The position numbers and the translations under genes were made by a program. Shown here in pieces: positions 1 to 12,159 of a DNA stretch of 64,000 nt. The stretch spans positions 522,307 to 586,306 of the forward strand of contig SSNP01000107.1 in the NCBI GenBank assembly GCA_006937955.1, read 5' to 3'. The notes under the pieces are model-generated. The model made no database searches. It was not told the origin of the DNA and saw nothing but the letters and a program-made list of their open reading frames with translations. How positions within the stretch are numbered: position 1 is the first letter of the stretch; each line of letters opens with the position of its first letter. This stretch comes from Pachypanchax playfairii (taxonomy: Eukaryota; Chordata; Actinopteri; Cyprinodontiformes; Aplocheilidae).

Positions 1-1387
1 ATCCATCTCTTGAAAACCTCCCAGTCAAGTGCTAATATCTAACCCTTAAATGTGAAGAGAAGCCGTGTTCACTTAGCTGACATGATGACATTTCTTCCAT
101 AACCCCCCCCACCACCACCACCATCACCCCCGGTTACATCAAATGACTCTGTGATTTCCAGGAATCTCATCATCAGAGGAACGAGTTAATTCATGATCCT
201 CTACAGACGGAGTGGCTGTCAGTAATAGTTTAGTAATGGCTGAGCTAATTATCTCTCACAAACACTATCATAGTAAATCCTACCACGTTACTGCAGCAGG
301 GGTCAAGTGGGCTTATGAAACTCTGTGATTCACATCCATCACTTTATCAAAGCATCTAATTATCTTTACTGTTTAATGGTGTCGAGCTTCTTACAGCTGG
401 GTTCTGCAAATGTTTGCAGCCAGAATGGTCCTGCTTGGCTGACACCTCTGGAGCTGATACGGAAATACAAAAGAGGATTGTGGGTGTGCTTTTAAATTGG
501 GAAATGAAAATGTTGCCCCGTTAGGGTCTGGTTGTGTGTCTAATAATATCACTTTGAATTGTGTGAATCCGAACGGTTTTAGATGCAGGGTGTCATGAAT
601 AAATGATTTCCTCCTCATTTTGGTGCACACAGAAGATGAAGATGAAGAGGAGGAGGAGGAGGAGGCCACTAGAGAAGAGAAGGCTGATTGACAGCTGTGT
701 TTAATGCTCTGGGAGGAAAATCTGGAGTTGTTTGAATGAGTATGCAGATGCTCGGCACTCAGCGGACTCCGAGTCCCTTTTCTTTCTGTCTGAGACGGAT
801 GAATCGAAATGGGATTACTCTGACACAAAAAGTCGAATTTCACTCAGATTGTACAACATGTACATATATATGTAATTCTATATATAGTAGCGTTAACTTA
901 GGCATACTAATAGAAATGGGGAAATTAGTAGTAATTATCTTTCCTCAAGTTTTATGCCTCTTGTATTAAGATCTCGGATTTGTTAAATACCAGGATTTTA
1001 TATAGAATAAACTGGAATGACAACAGAACTTTAAATATATCGGAGGATTTTATAACAGATTGTGAAATGAATGATTGAGTGATTTAAAATCAGATTATGG
1101 CAAAAGATGAAATAATAGATTAAGACATTAAATCATGAAGAGAATTACTGGTTCTGAAAGAGAGAAGGAGGTTTTGATAAACTGATCAAGGAAGGTTCAA
1201 AACAAAAAGTCACAATAATGGATCTTCTAGCAGCTCAGGATTATTATCACAGCATCAGAATATGGACACAACCCAAAAACCAGAGCAAAGATCAGACCAC
1301 ATTCTGGATCCAGCGAGACCGAGATGAGACATTAAATGGGTTTTGGCTCCAGGTGGTTCCTCCTGCAGACGAATACCTCAAATTCAG
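1..1387. other. 3' flank of b3galnt2, no gene seen
   Basis: No exon-like reading frame with splice sites or recognisable protein similarity was found on either strand. The stretch is AT-rich with short C and G runs. The only clear structure is the purine tract listed separately at 631-665. Confidence 0.5.
631..665. repeat. GAA/GAT/GAG purine-rich simple repeat
   Basis: A short imperfect trinucleotide tract of GAT, GAA and GAG units. It produces a serine-rich open frame on the minus strand that is not a gene. Confidence 0.8.
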
Positions 1388-1662
1388 CTGGTGCTGATCT
1401 CTAGCAGTCTGTGGGCGAGAGGCGGGGGACACCCTGGACAGGTCGCCAGTCCATCACAGGGCCACACAGAGACAAACAACCATACACACTCACACCTTAG
1501 AGTCACTAATTAACCTCATGCATGTTTTTGGACTGTGGGAGGAAGCAGAAGTCCTCAGAGAAAACCCACATGCAAACTCCATGCAGAAAGATCCCAGCCC
1601 GGATTCAAACCCTTCTCGCTGCAAGGCAACAGCTCTACCAGCTGCTCCACCGTGCAGCCTAA
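1388..1662. repeat. widespread teleost interspersed repeat, degraded copy
   Basis: The text matches a dispersed fish repeat I recognise by the segments 'acaggtcgccagtccatcac', 'catgtttttggactgtggga' and 'aaacccacatgcaaactcca', ending in 'ccaccgtgcagcc'. A copy in the opposite orientation is at about 23,124-23,360. Its class is not certain to me. It carries no intact frame. Confidence 0.65.
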
Positions 1663-1689
1663 TTAAAGAACAAATTATAGCGACAAAAC

Positions 1690-3249
1690 TTGCAGAAAAA
1701 CACGAAAAGCAGCTTCTTCCTCAGGCACAAACTTAAATTTTGGTTGATGAAGAAGAGCAGGATTTTACATGTTCTCATACTCGCCTGTTGAAATACATAC
1801 ACGACTCTTTGTGTGACTGAGGATGAAGAAACTAAAACTCCAAGAGAAAATCTTCTGCAGCATGCGCAGAAGATTTTTACCAAAAGGAAAAAAAACAAGA
1901 TTATTTAAAAAAAAAAGTGACATCAACAAATCCCTTTTTTGTTCACTAGCCCCAAAAAAGACGAGTTTAACGGGTTTCAAGATGAAAAGGATTTTATGAG
2001 CACAATTACCTCCAGCGTCCGTGTTTCCACTGTTCTCTAAACGCAGCACGTCTCATGTTAAACAGATTAAAACTATATTAACAGGGACAAAAATAAAGTG
2101 GTTTGAGGAATTGTACTCGCGTCATCACTTATAAGAGATTACACACGAGCTGGAAGGCTTCAAATCATGCTGGTTCTATAATCATCAAACACAGATGGAG
2201 CAGATTCTGGGTCAGTTAGATGACATCGTTTCATTATAGCCAATTTAACTGGTGCACCACTTCTCTAGTTGGAGCTCAGGGAACAGTCATCTTAAAGGAA
2301 TACTCGATTCTTACCACCAAATATCTCGAATCAAAATAAATATACGAGTATTTATTTGTTTCTAAATGTGCTAAAAGTAAAAGTTAAAAAGAGGAAGACT
2401 GATGTAAGAAAACATGGAGCTGTTAGAGGAGCAGAATCTGACAGAATATACAGAAATTCAATTTGTATGTGAACTTGCTTGAGGTGATTTGGTATGTATG
2501 GAGGAGCAGGTCAAGGATAAAAGGTTTAAGTGGAATAAAAATATGTCAGAGAGAGATATAATATTTGCCCATCTCTCATCAAACTTACACTTAAAATCAA
2601 TGACGTTATAATCTACAGAGGCAGTCTTGCAGGAAGTGAGCAGACGTGAGATTATTTTTCATCTGTTTCGCTTCCTCTCGGCTTCCAGCCAAATCAGACA
2701 GGAAGCTGATGGACTGAGAAATGGTGCGCTTATCTAACACAGAGTGGAACAGATGTGAACGTGGCTTCGCTATTAACTTAAAGAAAAGAAAAATGAAGTT
2801 CGCTTCGATGTCGGTGCGGATTCGGGAGCAGATTTCACCGCTAGAGAAACGCTAAAGAAAACAAATCACTCGTTCTTCATCTCTATTAAGTCTTTATTAT
2901 ATTTCAGGACGGATTCATAAAACGGTGCTAAACGTGTGTTTCACAGTCACGCTGACTGCTGCGTCAACTTCCAAAAGTCTGTTTGATATCACAAGTGTTA
3001 ATAACACAGAATGCTGCCTAACACATACACATAAGGCCACATCACTCACTAGCACAATAACAGTTGCAGTAGAAAGAGTTTCTGTCAATCTAACAGTGAA
3101 AATGTCTCAGATTTAATATCTGTATCAAATATACAAACCTGCATTAAGTCCTTCCATAGACGCCAATTTCTGCTACTGGAGTTATTGATAATCAATATCC
3201 TGATTACCAATAATCAAAATACAACAAAGTTACAGCAGTGATTCTGTAC
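1690..3249. other. non-coding flank, nothing recognised
   Basis: AT-rich sequence with several stop codons in every frame. No splice-consistent exon and no clear repeat boundaries were seen. Confidence 0.45.
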
Positions 3250-3257
3250 ATAATTTG

Positions 3258-3616
3258 TAGGGATGCATCGATACGATACTGGTATCGCGTATCAGGGCCG
3301 ATACCGTTCTAATGTACTCGTATCGGTTAGTTAACCGATGCTACGAACTGATATTTAGAATGTTGAAACTCTGCAATAATTTTACAGAAAACTTTTATTT
3401 TTCACTTAAATGTTTAGTTTTATGTTTATTTTTACTAATATTGTATTGTTTATCTAGTTCACCATCATTTGTTGTAAAAAGCAGAGAAGAAAATAAAACC
3501 CGTCTTACAAATCGTTACATTTTTTGTGTGATAGAAGTATCGGCATTGGTACTCGGTATCGATAAGTACTCAGATCCAAGTATCGGTTTGCAGAACGTTG
3601 TATCGATGCATCCCTA
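3258..3616. mobile_element. hAT-type MITE, copy 1
   Basis: A 359-bp element with terminal inverted repeats starting TAGGGATGCATCGATAC and ending in the reverse complement, rich in GTATCG motifs. It is flanked on both sides by the 8-bp direct repeat ATAATTTG (3250-3257 and 3617-3624), the target-site size of hAT transposons. It has no transposase, so it is non-autonomous. Related copies are at 8861-9189 and 25395-25912. Confidence 0.85.
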
Positions 3617-3878
3617 ATAATTTGTATCTATGAATTTCAGCTACATTTTCCTGTTTTTCTAACTTTTTGGCTTTTTCACAGGAAACAAATTTACTGACTA
3701 AGAGGATTTCACTGAGCGTTAAACAGAGAAATGTGTTTAAAACTAAATATTTTCTTTTCCACAGTGTTTGTTTGTGTTTATATAACATTATGTTCCAAAA
3801 GCAAGTGGATCATTTCCAGTATTGGCTATAGTTTGATGGAAACGAGTGTTTTATAGTGAGACGAGCTGAGAACCATGA

Positions 3879-6800
3879 TCAGTGGTCCCAGGGACAACCA
3901 CAAGGGTCTCCACAGGCCGCCTTCCTGTCCCACAGTGTGTGAAGTTCCTGGGCTGTGTGTTGGGGTGATGACAGCATGTCCAGGTAACACTCCTTCTCAC
4001 ACAGCCAACCCGAGTCCTGATGACGACAGACAAGGACAGATAATATCATGATTTGTGAAATAATACCTTAAAATAAATGCAGCTGATTATCAGATAATAG
4101 TTAATTAAAATAACTACAAATTTATAAACAAATCAAGCCAAATTTTCCATCTTTATCACATTTGTTAAGGTTTTTAAGCTGTGATGAGGCTGTAAACACT
4201 TTTTATGGTTTCTGTACCTGACTAAACGATCAACGTGTGTCTCACCTGATATTTCTGTGGCCCAACAGCAGCCATCCAAATCCCCATACTCACATCCTCC
4301 CCCTGTAAGGCCACACCCAGAACAGAAAGATTATTTTTATGCTTGTGATGACCTGCTACAGCTGCTTCGTGCTCTGTGATGTCTACCTGATAAGCCTTCA
4401 GTTTCTCTGCATTAACAGCAAGCCACTCCACCAGATCGTGAGAAACCACGTAGCCCGAGCCGCAGGCAAACGCCGGGTAGGCCGGACTGGCGTACTCCAG
4501 CTCCTGCCACTTCCCGATACGATCCACTGCCCAGCTCTGCCTGAAACTGGGTCAGAACAGCAGCCGCGTTATCATCGAACTCGCTCTTCCTTTCATTTCA
4601 TCACTCTGACTGCGCTGCTCCTTCTGAGCTGACACTGAACTCAAGTTATGATACGAACACTAATGGAGCTAAAAATGTTTCTCAACAGGATCAAAGACGG
4701 AACTATACTCACTTCCCCCACCAGAAATTCCTGCGCTTAAGATCTTTGTGGTCAATTTTCATAAGAACTGAGTCCACGTCGATGTAACAATCATCGTCCG
4801 TCTTCAGCAGCAGATTAAAGTCAACGTTTCCCACAGACCTGCCAGACACAGAATTTTACAACCTTAATTAAAGATTGTTTGCAGCATCTCAGAGTGGATT
4901 TAAAGTCAAATACCACAGAGGAAGAAGGGCAGGAAGACCTAAAACACTGATCGGTTCAACACCTAATACCACTCAGTGCCTGTTTTCCAGACGTTTCGAG
5001 GCGACGACACACTTTCATTTCACGTGGCTGATTTCCTCAGGGGGCTCATGCAATTTGGGGATAGAGAGTCAAATCATTAGCACTTGCTGTACCATTTGTA
5101 GAACTGAAGCAGTTTGGAAGGCACGTTCCTGTAAGTGTCCACCACGTCTACGAACACCACATCGCCGTGCCGCAGGCTCTCCTCCTGGAGGGCGGCGTCT
5201 TCCTGCCTCAGGATGGAGGCGTGCGTCTCCATTCTGACTGGGCGGCCTCGCAGGAGCTCCGATAGCCCGTCTTCATCTGACACGCGGATAACAGGATGAA
5301 TCAAAGGAAGATTTTTAATTAGGGAGGATTAATCAGTGTCTTGTGAAGGAATAATAAAATTAGAACATGAAAATGGACTGAGAGATGAATACAGATGTAA
5401 ACACATGCAGGTAAAATCAATAATGTAACTGAAGCAGAGGAACAAATGTTATTGTCCATTTGGAGCATTTGCAAGAGCCTAAAGGTAAAAAGAAGCTAAT
5501 CTCATAACCTGCCAGAGTGAAAAATGTCTCTTTGTGTTTTTACATAAGCGTGTCTGTGTTTTAACAGCTGCGTCGCTCATAAAGTGATTTTGATCAAAGT
5601 GTTTTCATAAAGAAAGTGAAGAATCGATTCTGGACCAACCGTAGATAGTAAACGTGAAGCTTCCAGCCAAACCAGGAAATCCAAGAGCACTTCGATGAGG
5701 CAACACGCCCTCCGCGATCTGCAGTTACAAGACGGACGGGTTTTCATTTGTAAACTTTGAATTATTTTTCTACAAAACATTTGGGACACCAGAGAACGTA
5801 CAGAGAAGAACTTGAGAACGCCTCCTCCATCATGGAGCTCCACGGAGGAGGAGCTGACTGTGGTCAGTGGTACAGAGTCCAGACTCTCCCAGACCAGCGT
5901 TCCCTCAAAACCCTGCAGAAAACAGATTTTATTTATTTATTCATCTAATGCAACATTTATATTCTACTGTTACAAACCTGATCTCAGAAATGTAGATCAA
6001 CTTATCATTTAATAATATCTGTTAGCGCTTGCATTGGATAAAAAATATAACAGAAGAATAATTACAATTTTCACCATAAAGCAAATTATGGCTTTACAGT
6101 TGGAGATTTTACTGTATTGGCCACATAAAGACTTTGAAGATGAAATTAAAAATCTATTAAAATGACATCATTCATTCATAACACACAGTTTAAAGAGGTC
6201 ATTTCATACAAATTTCAGGATTTTGTGGTTATTTCTTAAGTATTAACCAGTAATATGAAACATTTTATATCTAAAAAACATCAGGAAACACTGATTAACA
6301 GACCTTTCAATCTGTCTGCGTTAAAATTCGGGTGGTTCCGGCTCTTTTCCATCAGGCTGCTTCGTCAGCAGCTCGTTCATATTCATTATACGGATTTGCT
6401 GGACTCTGATTGGATAACAAACTAGCCTATGAGAGCAAAGAATACTGTTTCCTGCCCCGCTGTGCATGGCAACAGCAGACGTGTCTTCCTGTTTGCTACG
6501 TTATGCTACAGCTTTTAGCGAGCAGCATGCTAGGCGGCCGAATACTAACGAACAAAGGAGTTGTGACGAAACAGATACAGGCTGTTCAGACTCGGGAGAA
6601 CTCGGGTTTTATCGCCACCTGCGTAGTTTGAGAGATTAAAACTGAAAGAGAAGTTGTTGACCTGTTTTCACACCCACTATGAAGGTAAGAACACCTGTGG
6701 AGCTAAAATATTCAACAGAAACCTCAGAAAAAACGTTTTTAATGGAAGGGCCTCTTTAACTTACAGTCTCTGTATTTCACCCAAAACTGACCTTAGGTAA

Positions 6801-9800
6801 GATGAACTGCTCGACAGGTTTGTACCACACCCAGTTCTCCATGATCCCGGTGCTGATGGAGCTGAAGCGAGCAGTAACCACAGCCTCCTTTAAACAGAAA
6901 AACAGAAAATGCTGTGGGTCTGATTCATTCTAAATACTGAAGGAATCTGAATGAGCTGAGGTTCGGTTTTATAACTGAGGTGGATCAGACTCCTCCAGCC
7001 GCCCCCGGGCTGCGTTTCTACATTATGCTCACAGGTCGAGGCTTCGTTACCTCCTGATCCAGCTGCAGAAGTTTCACCGTCACATTGCTTTGAAGCTCAG
7101 ACCCGGTCCCGCTGGGGAAGACTCCAAGTCTGGTTATGACCACCGGGTGGAGGACCTTAAAGTCCAGGACGATGGCGGACACGTCGGAGGGGAAAAGCAC
7201 CGAGGGGTCAGACAGCGTCACAATCTGGATCTCTGCATCCTGCCCTGTCACTGCACCACAGAGATCAAGAAGCACATTAAAAATGCATTACGGTTCCAGC
7301 ATGCAGAACATCTTTTCTCTGTGATGGAGAGTCAGAGGAGAAAACTCACTCCGTTAAAGATACACTATCAGCACTTTTTGGGATTGCGGCCTTCAAAGTG
7401 GGCTTCTTCTAGTGAGCAGAGTTTCTTAATTACTAAAGAGAAGTTTATTACTCAGGAGATCAATGAAAAGATCAAGGCTGTTAAAGAGAAGGAGGCTTTT
7501 CACTTTAGATGCAATCCACGCCAACTTCTGCTGCTCCCTCCAAAATAAAGGCAATTAGAGACGAGGAATCACAAAGAGCGAGCAGCAGTTTATCAAACTC
7601 AATGTTTTTCACTCTGACGGGATGGAATTGAACTGCAGGTTTTTACCAATGTGTGAGGATACGGGTAATGTTCCTCTGCTGATTAAATGCAAATGCTCAG
7701 CTCGTGTGAGCTTGTCAAAACAAATAAGTACAACGCTTTTTGCTTTCCAAGGACATTCTGTGATCACAGGTTTAATCATGAATTCATGAGTAAAACCTTT
7801 CAAGAGTTTAACATTTAAAATTTACTGCAATCATTGATTTCTGTCTTTTATTTTCCCTTGAAATTCAAACAGTAAAGTATACAGAAATTGTTCTACAAAT
7901 TATTTTGGCTTTTACTAACATAGACGTTTGAATCAACTGTCAAAGAAGCATTCTGACTTTTTATACATAAAAAACTTGTTTCTATTTCTATTAATTCTAG
8001 ATGTTAAAGGTTGAATATGGAATATTTTCATAAGAAGCAACATTTTTAACAAAATAATGCTTCCACTGGGTGTTTAGAGGGTTGTAGAGTGAAAATACAG
8101 TTTTCCTTTAAAAATTATATTTGAAGTAAAATATTAAATATTAATTTTGACGGGCACGATGTTGGCATTTTGTTTACATCTACCAGCCAATAGCTGGCAG
8201 AGCAGCGGGCACCATTTTGGGTTGCCTAATACCGTAAATAATCCAGCACAGTGAGGCTGGTGCTGTGGAGTCTGCAGGTCAAGCAGCTGGAAGCACCGAG
8301 GATATGTAGTGATTATATACCTTATTTGCTTGCCAAAGGGGTTTTTTCCCTGAGTTTCCCATGTGACAAGCAAGTTCTGTGTGGAAATGTTTTTATTAGC
8401 AGCTAGCTAACACGTAGCTACATGTTGGTGAAGTGGATGAGCTTCGAGCCACTTTTTGGACTGGAAGACACACCACGGAGGATTTTATTGCTTTTTTTAT
8501 TTTATTGGATAAGTGAGGTGTGCAGGATGGTGTGTGAGGAGGACAGAGGATCTTAGGAGGGACTGCAGGAAGTTTTGGACACAGACTGAATCGATGATTG
8601 AGCTACAAACAGGTAGGAGCTGCTTTTATCAGAGTCAGTGTGTGATCAGCGGGGCTGGAGAGCATGATTAGTGAACTGAACTCATGATACTTTATTGTCC
8701 TGCTCAGATCGGGGATCAGTGTGGGTTTGGTGAGGAGTATTGATTGACCTGAGCATCGGAGCGCGCGGGGGGGTTAAAGAGCCTGGCACCCAGATGGCTG
8801 AGGGCTTTGTGCTGTGTTATTCTGCTCCAAGTTCCATATACCACCTTTAATGTTTTTTTCTAGGGATGCAACGATACCACTTTTTTCAAACCAATACAGA
8901 GTACCAATGCCGATACTTCTACCACACTAAAAAATGTAATGAATGTGAAGACAGGTTTTATTTTCTTCTCTGCTTGTTAAAATAAATGATGGTGAATTTG
9001 ATAAAAAATAAAATATTAATAAAATTGAACACAAAACTAAAATTTCAAGTGAAAAATAAAAATTTTCTGTGAAATTATTGCAGCGTTTCAACATTTTAAG
9101 TATCGGTTCATGTATCGGTTAACTAACCGATAAGAGTACATTAGAACGGTATCGGCCCTGATACCAGTATCGGTATCGGCGCATCCCTAGTTTGTTCCCG
9201 TTTTTTTCGGGAAAAGAATCTGAGTTCACGTGTTACGTTCATGCTTGGTTAAATTAGATTTCAAAACATTCATACTTGATAAGCGTTTTTTTATCTGATC
9301 ACTTCAAAAAGCTCTACATCTTTAACAGGATTAGTACCTTCATCGAAACTCTGATTAATATGTATTTTATGCACTGTGGCTCTTGCTTTGGTTGTACAGA
9401 CACCAGATATGTCTGACTTCACTTCCTCGTGTCGCAGTTGATCATGTCCTCCAAGAAAACATGGCTGAGGAGGTGAAAGCTGCTACAGCTGAAAGTCAGC
9501 TGATTCCCTCAGCGTGTAACTGGTCTGCAAGCGAACAGAGCGGCTGCACTCCTCACCTGAATGAAGCTGTGGTGACATATAGTATGTAACGTGTAGTATC
9601 TGGATACTTTTCCATATTAACTGAATACTGTAAATAACAGGTTCTCCAAAATATACACACATAACATCTGTGTTGAAAACATCTGCCCCCCTGGAAGATG
9701 TAGATCTTTTCAAATATATATTTACTTGATGAACAAACTATTTCAGATTACATAAAAGCACATCTTGGATTTTCAGGCCTCCCAGTATTGTTTTTTGGCG

Positions 9801-11879
9801 ATAGAAGCTTTAATGATGACGTGCTCATGTAAACAACTGTCCCGAGGATTACCAAAACAAAGTCTAAGAAGCTAATTAACATTCATCCCGTTGCAGCTCC
9901 TGAGAAAAATCCCTGTGATGAATTCAGCACAAACTAACAAACACATTTCAGCAACATGTAACAGTCCTCTTAAGTTCTGACGTGAATCTCCAGTCCGGTT
10001 ATTTAAAAGCAGCCGCTGTCTGTTTCTCCTCCAATTACAACGAGCATCTCGCACCAAAGCTGCCTGCAATTCTGAGGCGAATCACGTCGACGTGTACGGC
10101 CATTAACACGCTTGTGGAGGAGAGAGAAAAACCCCAGCCATGACCTTAAAGGCTCTCGTCTATTCTAATGAGTGATAATTATCTTCTCGTGATGGCAGCA
10201 CACACGGCGCTGACTGAGGAGAGCGGTGACGAGGCTGAGCTGGACAGACTCTGTGAAGGTGAGAGGCGTAACTGCAGACTTTTGATCTGACGAGTGATTA
10301 TGTCTAATTATTTCATGTGTGGTTTACCGGCGTCTCGTACTGCTCCACTGTTCTTGTAAGCAGATTCTACTTCCTCCTGCAGCAGCCAGGTAGAGTCATT
10401 TCTACCCGAGTTATGAATACAGAAAAGAAGAGAAAGTTGTCCTTGAGCTGTGGGTGAACATGAATAAAGGTGTTTTACTTTTTTCCTTTTGAAAACTCGT
10501 TCTTTTCATTCTTTCGGCTCCTCTGCAGCTGATCTCTCTCCACTCTCACGCCTGACAACTGCACACGTAAGCAATGCTTTGCAGGGATAGCATTCCTCCG
10601 CATTACAGCCACCCATGCCAATCATTAGTCTTTTATTTGGATTTTTTTTTTACCTGGCATGCTGAAGTTCAAGAGGGAGCAGGAGTAAGGATCCTCCCTG
10701 TCCTCGTCTGGAATGGGACATCCATGCCGACCCACAATAAACTTCACCGCCACTCTGAAAAGATACACACGATCACGTTGGCTATTTTATCTGAAAAAAC
10801 ATTCAGCTACAAAATTTCTTGTCCTTCTATCCACCCTTGGTTGCCATGGTTACAGAGGGTTGCTTAAAGGCCACCACACCTTATCTAAGCTCAGATCGCT
10901 GAATGAGAAGGAAATGGACAAAAAGAAGAATGAATGAAAGAGAGAGAGAACAATCCTGCTCACTGGTGAAGATAAAAGGGTCGGTCGTCAGCTCCAGGGT
11001 TTATTTCTACTACATGATACTGACCAGGAAAGAAGTGCGAACTCACCTGTGTTGGAAGTGAGGGTGAGCTCTGATGTATCCCAGCCAGGTGTCTCGTATC
11101 GCCCGTCGCAGCTCGTGATGGTGTCTCGCTGACAGCACTCCCACCAAAACTTCATAAAAAGGCAAGCGTCCATCTGCAACAATAAGAAAAAATGATAAAC
11201 ATCTTATTGTTCTCACAAATTATTAATTTAAATATTTTACCAAACACATCAATTGGAGCATTGTTAATCAAGTTGGCAAAAGACAAACAGAAAAAACATC
11301 TGATGTTAAAATCCAGCAGCATTCTATCATCTTTAATAATTTATCTGCATGCAATCGATATAGAATACAGTTTAATCATTACAATGTGGACATATATAAG
11401 AATATCGGATATTTATTATGTGCTGACTTAGTAAAAAACATTTTATAATTCATCCAGTCAAAATTGATGAACATCAGAAACTGATTAAAGTGTAAATATC
11501 TCATAAAAAATGTTTTTGCGCCACTGTAGCTCCGATAATACGTGATAATCCATGAAGCGAACACAGATTATATTCTGAAATGATGCTTCAGTTTCTGTCC
11601 CAGCAACGCCCAAATCTACTGAAACCCATTAAACCTCAATCTATACTGAAAACCTACAATAACTCGAAACAAACACACAGCCGCACCGGGGCGGTAAACG
11701 CAAACTTAGCCGCTCCGTTAAAAGTTACGAGATTCTGCGTATGTGAAGCGGGAGGTTGTAGCTGAAGTACCTGAGTGAGTGTTGTTGTCCAGCGGGGCGG
11801 AGGAGGGACGTTTCTCCAACCACAAGTGCACCAGGACGGCGATAGCACAGGGCAGGAGAATGAGCGCTAGCCTCCGCAT
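3879..11879 (-). CDS. b3galnt2: beta-1,3-N-acetylgalactosaminyltransferase 2 (complete, 12 exons)
   Basis: Coding exons 5' to 3': 11879-11771, 11173-11047, 10754-10654, 7244-7051, 6887-6792, 5912-5802, 5718-5640, 5276-5093, 4838-4713, 4546-4387, 4302-4246, 4016-3879. All introns are GT-AG, phases agree, and the sum is 1,482 nt (493 aa plus stop; human about 500). The first ATG opens a type II signal anchor (residues 4-21, LALILLPCAIAVLVHLWL), then GVLSAR and the GT31 catalytic part with VFVDVVDTYRNVP and the metal-binding LLKTDDDCYID (Asp 348-350), PAFACGSGYV and EDVSMGIWMAA. The family works in the ER, adding beta-1,3-GalNAc to GlcNAc of the O-mannosyl core on alpha-dystroglycan; human loss causes a dystroglycanopathy. 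No break or frameshift is seen. Four MITEs lie in or next to the gene. I saw no clear AATAAA within about 260 bp of the stop codon. Confidence 0.96.
4713..5276 (-). other. b3galnt2: b3galnt2 exons 8-9 with the DxD-type catalytic motif
   Basis: Exon 5276-5093 encodes the DVVFVDVVDTYRNVPSKLL stretch, and exon 4838-4713 encodes LLLKTDDDCYIDVDSV. The aspartate triplet matches the divalent-cation and UDP-sugar site of GT31 enzymes. The codon for Trp is split TG|G across the junction, which fixes both splice sites. Confidence 0.9.
6190..6759. mobile_element. piggyBac-like MITE in b3galnt2 intron
   Basis: A 570-bp segment bounded by TTAA at both ends (6190-6193 and 6756-6759), with short inverted ends AGAGGTCATTTC and (reverse complement) AGAGGCCCTTCC. 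The TTAA target duplication is the mark of piggyBac elements. The structure resembles common non-autonomous fish repeats, and no transposase frame is present. It lies in the intron between the exons ending at 6792 and 5912. Confidence 0.6.
8004..8850. mobile_element. piggyBac-like MITE in b3galnt2 intron 3
   Basis: An 847-bp segment flanked by TTAA (8004-8007 and 8847-8850). Its inverted ends are TTAAAGGTTGAATATGGAA on the left and, read as reverse complement on the right, TTAAAGGTGGTATATGGAA (16 of 19 identical). It contains no transposase and abuts a hAT MITE that begins 11 bp further on. Confidence 0.7.
8861..9189. mobile_element. hAT-type MITE, copy 2
   Basis: Starts TAGGGATGCAACGATACC and ends GGCGCATCCCTA. 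The interior is homologous to the 3258-3616 copy but in reverse orientation. The flanking 8-mers tttttttc and gtttgttc fit a diverged target-site duplication. Confidence 0.8.
10080..10265. promoter_or_regulatory. candidate conserved noncoding element in b3galnt2 intron 3
   Basis: A non-repetitive patch of balanced composition containing a TAATGAGTGATAATTATC-like homeodomain-rich core. It stands out from the AT-rich, repeat-filled intron around it. This is compositional inference only; I cannot test conservation. Confidence 0.22.
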
Positions 11880-12110
11880 GGACGGAGCCCTTCATTCAGC
11901 CGGGGAGGGTGTCAGCTGGAGCGGAGCCTCTTCGTGAGGAGCCACGGCACGGCACGGTGTGAGCCGCTTGGAGTTCCGCTGCTCTCCGCTCCACCGGGCT
12001 CTCTGCTCTGCCTCATGTCTGCCGTCGCTGCGCGGAGAGCCGGACCAATGGGAGACGAGCAATACTTTCGCAGAGCATTCTGGGAATTGAAGTTTGTTGA
12101 TCGAGCCGAG
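11880..12110 (-). promoter_or_regulatory. b3galnt2: b3galnt2 promoter and 5' UTR with ZNF143 (SBS) and CCAAT motifs
   Basis: The 230 bp upstream of the start codon are GC- and CpG-rich. On the minus strand 12093-12075 reads ACTTCAATTCCCAGAATGC, one mismatch from the ZNF143/Staf consensus ACTACAATTCCCAGAATGC. A CCAAT box lies at 12045-12049 (plus-strand reading). No TATA box was seen. The layout fits a housekeeping, CpG-island promoter about 200 bp upstream of the ATG. Confidence 0.65.
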
Positions 12111-12159
12111 CAAACGGAACAGATAGGTGGCATCAACATGAAAAGTAACCATTAAAATA

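Noticed and set aside
391..843. 150-codon serine-rich minus-strand frame
   Set aside because: Its poly-Ser run is the translation of the purine simple repeat at 631-665. No splice sites, similarity or coding composition support it.
7090..7548. 152-codon plus-strand frame
   Set aside because: It is largely antisense to a b3galnt2 exon and its intron, and has no similarity I recognise.
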